From a bacterium (GTDB taxonomy: Bacteria > Krumholzibacteriota > Krumholzibacteriia > LZORAL124-64-63), in the NCBI GenBank assembly GCA_030635025.1, contig DAOVZQ010000200.1:1-5735 (forward strand): DNA of 5,735 nt, in the 5' to 3' direction. Both the position numbers and the translations under genes were made by a program. Below, piece by piece: positions 1-5,139 of the stretch. Numbering within the stretch: position 1 is the first letter of the stretch; every line of letters starts with the position of its first letter. A model generated the notes under the pieces. It made no database searches. It was not told the origin of the DNA and saw only the letters and a program-made list of their open reading frames with translations.

Positions 1-668
1 CGCGCAGCTCCGAGCAGGGTCACGATGCTCCCCGCTCCGGCAACGTACGCCATGCCGATGAACAGGCCCTTGCCGAACCTGGTTGGTGTGTCGCCGGTGT
101 CGTAGAGGCGGTAGATGGCGATGAGCAGAGGATAGATGGTGGCGGCAACAGCGGTATGTGCCATAACATGAGTGAGCAATGCTGTCATGACGAAGCAGCC
201 AAGGTAGATCCGGCTGGTTTTTTCACCGACGAGGACCAGCATCTTGTAGGCGAGTCGTTTTGTGAGACCCGTCTTGGTGAACACCATGCCGATCACCAGC
301 GAGCCGAAGATGAACCACACCGACGGCACCATGAAGTCGGTGAAGGCGACGCGTGGTTCGCGGATCAGGAACAGCGCCTGCACGATGCCGATGGTGATGC
401 TGGTCACGCCGATGGGTATGACCTCGAAGACCCACCAGGTGGCGGCCAACAGGAAGAGCGCCAGGGCGGCCTTGCCGTTGGACGTGAGGGGGAACGCCTT
501 GCCGTCCGGATCGAGTGCGGGTTCCGCGGCCGGCATGAGCATAACGGCCGTGAAGAGGGCGAGGCCGAGGAACATGAAGCCGACGTCCCTCTTGTCGAAT
601 CTACTGAAGAACGGCTTGGGACCCCGGGGGGGCGTGGTCACGCCGACAGTGGTTTCACTGCTGGTCAT
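1..668 (-). CDS. DASS/SLC13-family anion or dicarboxylate permease, N-terminal part (runs off left edge)
   Basis: Reading the minus strand from ATG at 668 gives 222 codons with no stop before the window edge. An in-frame TAG lies 15 nt upstream with no other start codon between, so this start is well supported; the nearest SD-like sequence (AGGTAGG, 686-680) is 11 nt away and weak. The protein begins with a polar tail (about 1-27), then hydrophobic segments near 30-47, 66-82, 84-102, 113-130, 154-167 and 172-187. 'AATWWVFEVIPIGVTS' (about 75-90) and 'HTAVAATIYPLL' (about 171-182) match the SLC13/DASS fold, where the latter region forms the first substrate/sodium hairpin. 'AGAGSIVTLLGAA' at the truncated end resembles the family's glycine-rich loop. 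DASS members import dicarboxylates, sulfate or related anions, usually with sodium. The usual Ser-Asn-Thr of the hairpin reads Ala-His-Thr here, so substrate and ion coupling cannot be assigned. It is transcribed divergently from the redox operon and may share its regulatory region. Confidence 0.88.
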   Translation of the reverse strand, partial: MTSSETTVGVTTPPRGPKPFFSRFDKRDVGFMFLGLALFTAVMLMPAAEPALDPDGKAFPLTSNGKAALALFLLAATWWVFEVIPIGVTSITIGIVQALFLIREPRVAFTDFMVPSVWFIFGSLVIGMVFTKTGLTKRLAYKMLVLVGEKTSRIYLGCFVMTALLTHVMAHTAVAATIYPLLIAIYRLYDTGDTPTRFGKGLFIGMAYVAGAGSIVTLLGAA

Positions 669-1047
669 TCTTCGGGTGGCCTACCTTTCTCCGGCGTAGT
701 GATCATGGCCGGATCGGTCAGAATACTACGAACTTCGGGAAGAGTTTAACATAGGCAATTCAAGGGCGTCGACGAAGATACGTCGATTCATGCAATAGAA
801 ATTCATTATTGATAAGGCGGGCGGTTTGCGGTGTCTTCGAAAATGTGTCCGCTTCCATCCTGGGACAAATCAATGGAGGCTGTGGGCGGGAGTGCGTGAT
901 CGAGCATGGAGTCGAATATATGCTGTTGATCTCCTAACATTTTCTGGTGGGTAGGAGGGGTTTTCTGAAACTCAGGAAGGATGTAAGAGAGCTATACTTA
1001 GAATTTATTTGTTATTAGGATATACATTCTGAAAATCTTTCATCAGT

Positions 1048-1063
1048 GTAACTTATAGTAACT
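1048..1063. repeat. Direct repeat GTAACT, 10-bp period
   Basis: GTAACT occurs at 1048-1053 and again at 1058-1063, exactly one helical turn apart, in the AT-rich region upstream of the HTH regulator gene. Same-face spacing of two half-sites is typical of regulator binding sites, but six-base repeats in AT-rich DNA can arise by chance. Confidence 0.25.
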
Positions 1064-1110
1064 ATATATGTTGCATATTAACCACCTGCTGATAACCCAC
1101 CTTTTTGCAG

Positions 1111-1137
1111 GGTGTTTTTCTCTTGGGGTAAAACACC
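1111..1137. repeat. 8-bp perfect inverted repeat with 11-bp spacer
   Basis: GGTGTTTT (1111-1118) is followed after 11 bases by its exact reverse complement AAAACACC (1130-1137). No T-run follows on either strand, so it does not look like an intrinsic terminator. A second short pairing, CCTGC (1085-1089) with GCAGG (1107-1111), abuts it and shares base 1111. If the candidate promoter at 1149-1177 is real, this dyad lies just upstream of the -35 box, where an activator site would be expected. Function is inferred from position only. Confidence 0.4.
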
Positions 1138-1148
1138 TAGTAATGTGC

Positions 1149-1177
1149 TTGTATATACGCTATATTTATCAGATAAT
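1149..1177 (+). promoter_or_regulatory. Candidate sigma70-type promoter for the redox operon
   Basis: TTGTAT (1149-1154) and GATAAT (1172-1177) are separated by 17 bp. The -10 matches TATAAT at 5 of 6 positions; the -35 matches TTGACA at only 3 of 6, which would suit an activator-dependent promoter. Transcription would start near 1184, leaving a leader of about 58 nt before ATG 1242. AT-rich DNA gives many chance matches, so this is only the best-spaced candidate found by eye. Confidence 0.3.
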
Positions 1178-1178
1178 T

Positions 1179-1193
1179 CAGAATACACAGAAT
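1179..1193. repeat. Direct repeat CAGAAT, 9-bp period, at the candidate promoter
   Basis: CAGAAT occurs at 1179-1184 and 1188-1193, just downstream of the candidate -10 box. The first copy also forms part of a small palindrome, ATTC-A-GAAT (1176-1184). This position over the expected transcription start would suit a repressor or autoregulatory site for the HTH protein encoded next, but the repeats are short and no binding consensus is known to me. Confidence 0.2.
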
Positions 1194-1241
1194 TTGTCGA
1201 TCAGCCTGTAGTTCACTCGGTGTTTGAAGTCCGGTGCTGAT

Positions 1242-2021
1242 ATGAAGAGCTACTTTACGACGACCCAAGCTGCCCGGCGCCTGTCGGTCTCGCCCGACAC
1301 CGTGCTCAAATGGGTCAAGGCCGGCAAGCTGGCGTCGTACCGGACGCCCGGTGGACATTACCGTATACCCTCCCAGGCCGTGACGGCTCTCTTGCCCCAA
1401 AGCAACTCCGACACATTGACCGATTTGGTTACCACCGCGGAACCTGATTTCGTTTACTGCTGGGTGGCTCACGCCGACGATACAGGCATCAGTGAAGTCT
1501 GCCGCGATTGTCCGTCCTACACGAGCGGCGCTCGCCGTTGCTACGAACTGCGTGCGGACCCGGACGCCTTCACAAGGCTCGGTCTCGACTGCCCCATGGA
1601 TTGTTCCGACTGCAACGTCTACCACCTGACGCGCGATCGGGAGCGAAGTGTTCTCGTCGTCAGCCGCCACACGGGTTGGACCGACAAGCTCAGCGCCCAG
1701 GCCCGTGCCCACGACCTCGAATTGGAAATCGCCACGACCGAATACGACTGCGGTGCCGTCCTCGAACGGTTCCGTCCGGACTTTGTCGTACTCGACCGTT
1801 CCTTCGGCGCATACCGGACGCGGGAAATCACCCGCTCCCTCATGGAAGACTCCAGATTGCCCCTGGTTCGTATCGTCCTGACCTCGCGTCAGGCCCGCTG
1901 GGACGCGGAATGCGCCGGGGACATCTGCGGATGGATTCGGAAACCGTTCACCATGGATCGACTCGGACACTACATCGATGGAAACCATCGTCCGGAACTC
2001 CCGGACGAACTCATCGGCTGA
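1242..2021 (+). CDS. MerR/excisionase-type HTH regulator with cysteine cluster and degenerate receiver domain
   Basis: 259 aa from ATG 1242; an in-frame TTG at 1224 would add six residues. Neither start has a clear SD, so the ATG is preferred for codon type. Residues about 4-44 form an excisionase/BldC-like winged HTH, with 'TTTQAARRLSVSPDTVLKW' and the wing 'YRTPGGHYRI'. Residues 73-124 carry seven cysteines: C73, C87/C90, C100 (in 'RRCYEL') and C117/C121/C124 in a CxxxCxxC pattern, suggesting a metal, Fe-S or disulfide site. Residues about 136-245 read as a CheY-like receiver: D185 in 'FVVLD' sits at the phospho-acceptor position, T214 and K234 ('RKPF') are kept, but the acidic pair after strand 1 is replaced by Ser-Arg (141-142). 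Phosphorylation may therefore be weak, absent or replaced by redox control. It is first in the operon and ends 15 nt before the macro-domain gene. Likely the DNA-binding output of this locus; its targets are unknown. Confidence 0.85.
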   Translation: MKSYFTTTQAARRLSVSPDTVLKWVKAGKLASYRTPGGHYRIPSQAVTALLPQSNSDTLTDLVTTAEPDFVYCWVAHADDTGISEVCRDCPSYTSGARRCYELRADPDAFTRLGLDCPMDCSDCNVYHLTRDRERSVLVVSRHTGWTDKLSAQARAHDLELEIATTEYDCGAVLERFRPDFVVLDRSFGAYRTREITRSLMEDSRLPLVRIVLTSRQARWDAECAGDICGWIRKPFTMDRLGHYIDGNHRPELPDELIG

Positions 2022-2036
2022 CACGAGGAGGCTTAC

Positions 2037-2585
2037 ATGCCCGACACACTGCAAGTGAACAACAGTTCGATTCGCCTGATGAAGGGCGACATCACGGAGC
2101 TTGAGATCGATGCGTTCGTGTTCTACGCCCAACACGATCTCAAGCTTGGCTCGGGGTTCGGGACCGCCATCTCGTTGCGCGGCGGCCCGACGATCCAGGA
2201 AGAACTCGACGCCATCGGTTCGATCGGGACGACCGACGCGGTCATCACCGACGCGGGCAAGCTGAAGGCGAAACACATTGTGCACGCGGTGGGACCACGA
2301 TTCCAGGAAGTGGATCTGGAAACCAAGCTGCGGACCACGATCCTCAACTGCCTCAAGATCGCCGATTCCAAGGGCGCCGCCGGCATCGCGTTTCCGGCTA
2401 TGGGGGCGGGCTTCTACGGCGTGCCGTTGCCGGTCTGCGCCGAAGTGAGCCTGCGCGCCATCAGCGACTATCTCTGTCAGGAGACGGGGCTCAAGGACGT
2501 GACCGTCTGCCTGCTGGACAACCGGGAATACAAACCCTTCACGGATCAACTGACCACGATGACCGCGTCATCGGCGAAAGCCTAG
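2037..2585 (+). CDS. Macro-domain protein with a non-canonical ADP-ribose site
   Basis: 182 aa, with a strong SD (GAGGAGG, 2025-2031) 5 nt before ATG 2037. The whole protein is one macro domain (Appr-1''-p processing/YmdB-like fold). 'KGDIT' (16-20) supplies the aspartate that usually contacts adenine, 'GKLKAKHIVHAVGPRF' (74-89) is the conserved central strand and loop, and 'FPAMGAGFYGVPL' (119-131) matches the second phosphate-binding loop. Macro domains bind ADP-ribose or related nucleotides, and some remove ADP-ribose from proteins or from O-acetyl-ADP-ribose. The usual NAAN-type segment, with its catalytic asparagine, reads Phe-Tyr-Ala-Gln-His-Asp (29-34), followed by a partly kept glycine loop, 'LGSGFGTAI'. 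This argues for binding or an altered reaction rather than standard hydrolysis. The length is normal for a stand-alone macro domain and no signal peptide is visible. Its place between a regulator and an electron-transfer pair suggests a nucleotide-sensing role (inference). Confidence 0.88.
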   Translation: MPDTLQVNNSSIRLMKGDITELEIDAFVFYAQHDLKLGSGFGTAISLRGGPTIQEELDAIGSIGTTDAVITDAGKLKAKHIVHAVGPRFQEVDLETKLRTTILNCLKIADSKGAAGIAFPAMGAGFYGVPLPVCAEVSLRAISDYLCQETGLKDVTVCLLDNREYKPFTDQLTTMTASSAKA

Positions 2586-2593
2586 GAGGAGAC

Positions 2594-3265
2594 ATGAGCG
2601 AGTTACTGCATTTCGCCGAACACCAGCTGCAGGAGGGGGCGCTGCTGTTCATGGCCGTCGTCTACACGCTGCGACTGACGTGGCTGCTTCGCTTCAAGGC
2701 CGGCAAGGAACGTCAGGCCGCGACGGGATTGGGCGACACCAATCCCCGCAAGGGCTTCCTCTACTCGTGGGCCAACGTCGCCATGCCCTGGGCCATGGAG
2801 AGCACGCGGAAGAAATTATTCATCTACGTGCAGTTCGTGATCTTCCACGTCGGCGTGGTGGCCGCCATCGGGCTGTCGTTCGTCATTCCCTACGGAGCGC
2901 ATCTGCTGGAGATACCGTGGGTGGTGCTCGCGCTGCAGATCATCATTGGCGCCGCCGGCCTGGTGGGGATCATGAGGATCGTCCGGCGCGTAGGCGACGT
3001 CTACATGCGCGCGATCAGCTCACCCGACGATTTCTTTTCCCTCTTCCTGCTGACCAGCTGGTTCGGCTTCGCGTTCCTCGCGGTGCCCAACTCCACGGCC
3101 AACGGCGAGTGGATCCTGATGACGTACTTCTTCATGACCGCCTTCTTCCTGATGTACGTCCCGTTCAGCAAGATCTCGCACTACCTGTACTACCCGTTCA
3201 CCCGCTACTACCTGGGCAAGACGATGGGCCATCGAGGCGTTTTCCCGATCAGGCGCATTTCCTAG
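2594..3265 (+). CDS. NarI/DsrM/HdrE-like membrane cytochrome b subunit
   Basis: 223 aa; the SD AGGAGG (2584-2589) overlaps the macro gene's stop codon and lies 4 nt before ATG 2594, so the two genes are tightly linked. Five hydrophobic helices are visible at about 13-33, 75-100, 104-127, 146-165 and 172-193, the count expected for the NarI-type gamma subunit fold. Such subunits carry haem b and pass electrons between the quinone pool and a cytoplasmic partner. Candidate haem ligands are H85 in helix 2 ('VIFHVG'), H196 at the end of helix 5 ('KISHYL') and H213; H196 and H213 are 17 apart, close to the spacing of the two helix-5 ligands in E. coli NarI. A second helix-2 histidine is not seen (position 75 is Leu), so one of two haems may be missing or differently ligated. 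The adjacent HdrD/DsrK-like gene makes a membrane electron-transfer pair the likely role. The electron donor and acceptor are not evident. Confidence 0.82.
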   Translation: MSELLHFAEHQLQEGALLFMAVVYTLRLTWLLRFKAGKERQAATGLGDTNPRKGFLYSWANVAMPWAMESTRKKLFIYVQFVIFHVGVVAAIGLSFVIPYGAHLLEIPWVVLALQIIIGAAGLVGIMRIVRRVGDVYMRAISSPDDFFSLFLLTSWFGFAFLAVPNSTANGEWILMTYFFMTAFFLMYVPFSKISHYLYYPFTRYYLGKTMGHRGVFPIRRIS

Positions 3266-3296
3266 TTCGCGAGTGAGACGTCGTCGATAAGCCAAT

Positions 3297-3300
3297 GGAG
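3297..3300 (+). promoter_or_regulatory. Ribosome-binding site favouring start at 3310
   Basis: GGAG lies 9 nt before ATG 3310. It falls within the first codons of the alternative in-frame start ATG 3295, which has no SD at a usable distance. This is the reason for choosing the shorter 599-aa form of the iron-sulfur/receiver protein. Confidence 0.5.
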
Positions 3301-3309
3301 CCGAAAATA

Positions 3310-5109
3310 ATGAGCAAGCAGACAAGATCATACAACGCACAAAAGGTCATCGAGCGGATGGGCAAGAAGCTGAACCGACAGATCGTCGGCTCGCTCACGG
3401 CGTGTGTCCACTGCGGTATGTGCACCGACTCGTGCCATTACGTCCTGGCTAATCCGGGAGATCCGACCTACGCGCCGGCCTACAAGGCCGACCAGATCCG
3501 CAAGATCTTCAAACGCCACTACGACTGGACCGGGCGCGTGCTGCCCTGGTGGGTCAAGGCCAAGAGCGTCCACAGCGACGAAGACCTCGAGACGTTGAAG
3601 GACACCGTCTTTGGCAAGTGCACCAACTGCCGCCGCTGCACGGTGAACTGTCCCATGGGGGTGGATTACGCCACCTTCAACCGCATGGCGCGCGGCCTGC
3701 TGGTGTCGGTGGGCATCATGCCCGAGGGTGTGGCCGTGGTCAGCAAGGACCAATGGGAAATCGGCAACCAGATGGGCGTGCTCAAGGAGGACTACCTCGA
3801 GACGCTCGACTGGATGTCCGAAGAACTGCAGGACGAGCTGAAGGACGAGACGGCTGTCATCCCCGTCGACAAGGAGGACGCCGACGTCGTCTACTCGATC
3901 AACCCGCGCGAGGCCAAGTATGACCCGCGCACCATCTCCGACGCGGCCAAGATCTTCCACATCGCCGGCGAGAACTGGACCATGCCCAGCGAGGGCTGGG
4001 ACATGACCAACTTCGGACTCTTCTCCGGCGACGACGAGCTCGGCGGAGCGGTCGCCCGCAAACTCTTCGACAAGGTGACCGAACTGCGGGGCAAGAAACT
4101 CGTGATTTCGGAGTGCGGTCACGGTTATCGATCCACACGTTGCGAAGGCCAGAACTGGGCCGGCATGGACGTGGATTTCGTGATGGAGAGTTCGGTGAAC
4201 ACCATGCTGCGGTACGTGAAGGAAGGCCGCATCAAGGTGGACAAGAGCCGCAACACAATACCGGTCACCTTCCACGATTCCTGCAACAACGCGCGCAGCT
4301 GCGGCCTGACCGAGGAGCCCCGCGAGCTGCTCAACCTGGTCTGTGAAAACTTCACCGAGATGTACCCGAACCGGGCCGAAAACTACTGCTGCACCGGCGG
4401 CGGCGGCGCCATGTCCATGTCCGAGTACACGCCGCGGCGTCTGAAGTCGGGCAAGGTCAAGGCCGAGCAGTTGGCGGCGACCGGGGCGAAGATCGTGGTG
4501 ACATCGTGCCACAACTGCGTCGACGGCCTGCAGGATGTGATTCGCCACTACAAGCTCGACATGAAGGTGACCCAGCTCGTGAATCTCGTGGCCGACGCAC
4601 TGGTCATACCGGAGCCGGTCGAGGTTGTCGCGCCGACGCCCGCCGAGGTGGTGGCCGCCGTCACGGCCGAGGTCGAAAAGGCCGTGCCCGTGGAGGCTGA
4701 CGCCGGTCCGGACGCCGGGGGCTCCCTGGCCGGATACACCATCCTGGTCACGGACGACGAGCCCGACTTCGTTGTTTTCGCCTCGGCGATTCTCGAAGAC
4801 AACGGAGCCAAGGTCCTTCAGGCGCATAGCGGTGAGGAGGCCATGGAGATCGCGCGGCGCGAGACGCCCGATCTCATGACCCTCGACCTGGGCATGCCGG
4901 GGACCTCGGGCAGCGAGGTCTTCGAGGCCATGCGCAATGATCCCGATCTCAAGTCGCTGCCCATATTCATAATCACGGGCCAGCCGGAGCTGCGAAAGTT
5001 GATCTACGAGCGCGACGTACGGAAGCCCGAGGGCTATCTGGACAAGCCGATCAACGAGCAGGGCCTGCTGACGAACATACGCAAGGTGCTCAACGTGTCG
5101 CGCACGTGA
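3310..5109 (+). CDS. HdrD/DsrK-like iron-sulfur electron-transfer protein fused to a C-terminal receiver domain
   Basis: 599 aa from ATG 3310 (604 from ATG 3295). Two [4Fe-4S] motifs stand at C32/C35/C38/C42 and C104/C107/C110/C114, each ending in the CxxxC seen in ferredoxin-like HdrC modules. Residues about 205-300 include 'GWDMTNFGLFSGD', a segment I associate with DsrK/TmcB-type relatives. A full CCG-type site follows: C325, C360-C361 ('CCTGGGG') and C400/C403 ('SCHNC'), which in HdrB/HdrD binds the catalytic non-cubane cluster. The first CCG site is reduced to 'ECGHGY' around C269. After an Ala/Val/Glu/Pro-rich linker (about 433-471), residues about 474-599 form a complete receiver: acidic pair D482/D483, phospho-acceptor D526 ('LDLGMPG'), T556 and K579 ('DKP'). 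No membrane segment is seen, so it probably docks on the cytochrome b encoded 44 nt upstream. Electron carriers of this class do not usually carry a receiver; phosphorylation may gate electron flow or report it (inference). Confidence 0.88.
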   Translation: MSKQTRSYNAQKVIERMGKKLNRQIVGSLTACVHCGMCTDSCHYVLANPGDPTYAPAYKADQIRKIFKRHYDWTGRVLPWWVKAKSVHSDEDLETLKDTVFGKCTNCRRCTVNCPMGVDYATFNRMARGLLVSVGIMPEGVAVVSKDQWEIGNQMGVLKEDYLETLDWMSEELQDELKDETAVIPVDKEDADVVYSINPREAKYDPRTISDAAKIFHIAGENWTMPSEGWDMTNFGLFSGDDELGGAVARKLFDKVTELRGKKLVISECGHGYRSTRCEGQNWAGMDVDFVMESSVNTMLRYVKEGRIKVDKSRNTIPVTFHDSCNNARSCGLTEEPRELLNLVCENFTEMYPNRAENYCCTGGGGAMSMSEYTPRRLKSGKVKAEQLAATGAKIVVTSCHNCVDGLQDVIRHYKLDMKVTQLVNLVADALVIPEPVEVVAPTPAEVVAAVTAEVEKAVPVEADAGPDAGGSLAGYTILVTDDEPDFVVFASAILEDNGAKVLQAHSGEEAMEIARRETPDLMTLDLGMPGTSGSEVFEAMRNDPDLKSLPIFIITGQPELRKLIYERDVRKPEGYLDKPINEQGLLTNIRKVLNVSRT

Positions 5110-5139
5110 GTCTCTTGCGCCAGGGTGTGAGGTTGAAGA

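Larger units (their letters stand above)
669..1241. other. Divergent intergenic region, AT-rich in its right half
   Basis: These 573 bases separate the minus-strand permease from the plus-strand operon. The part from 669 to about 950 is of mixed composition; about 960-1200 is clearly AT-rich compared with the GC-rich genes on either side. I see no ORF with recognisable protein features, no tRNA-like cloverleaf and no T-tract terminator. It should hold the promoters for both transcription units. The visible structures are an inverted repeat (1111-1137), two sets of short direct repeats (1048-1063 and 1179-1193) and a candidate promoter (1149-1177). Confidence 0.6.

Noticed and set aside
156..749. 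Plus-strand open frames across the permease gene
   Set aside because: Their translations are low-complexity (His/Glu/Gly-rich or Met-rich), whereas the minus strand encodes a clear multi-helix DASS permease over the same bases.
1111..1137. Intrinsic terminator at the inverted repeat
   Set aside because: The stem is AT-rich at its inner half and no T-run follows on either strand, so it fits an operator-like dyad better than a terminator.
669..1241. Sigma54 promoter upstream of either gene
   Set aside because: TGC-type -12 elements occur by eye (for example TTGCA near 1071 and 1106), but none has the required GG about 10 bases upstream.
1137..2549. 470-codon open frame on the minus strand opposite the HTH and macro genes
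   Set aside because: No domain is recognisable and it crosses two well-supported plus-strand genes and their gap. It reaches into the AT-rich intergenic region only because no stop happens to fall in that frame.
2680..3276. 198-codon plus-strand frame overlapping the cytochrome b gene
   Set aside because: It is an Arg/His/Pro-rich out-of-frame shadow without hydrophobic helices; the overlapping frame has a strong SD and five membrane helices.
3310..5109. Methanogen-type CoM-CoB heterodisulfide reductase
   Set aside because: The first CCG site is degraded, a receiver domain is attached, and the rest of the window is bacterial in character, so a DsrK/TmcB-like relative is a better reading.
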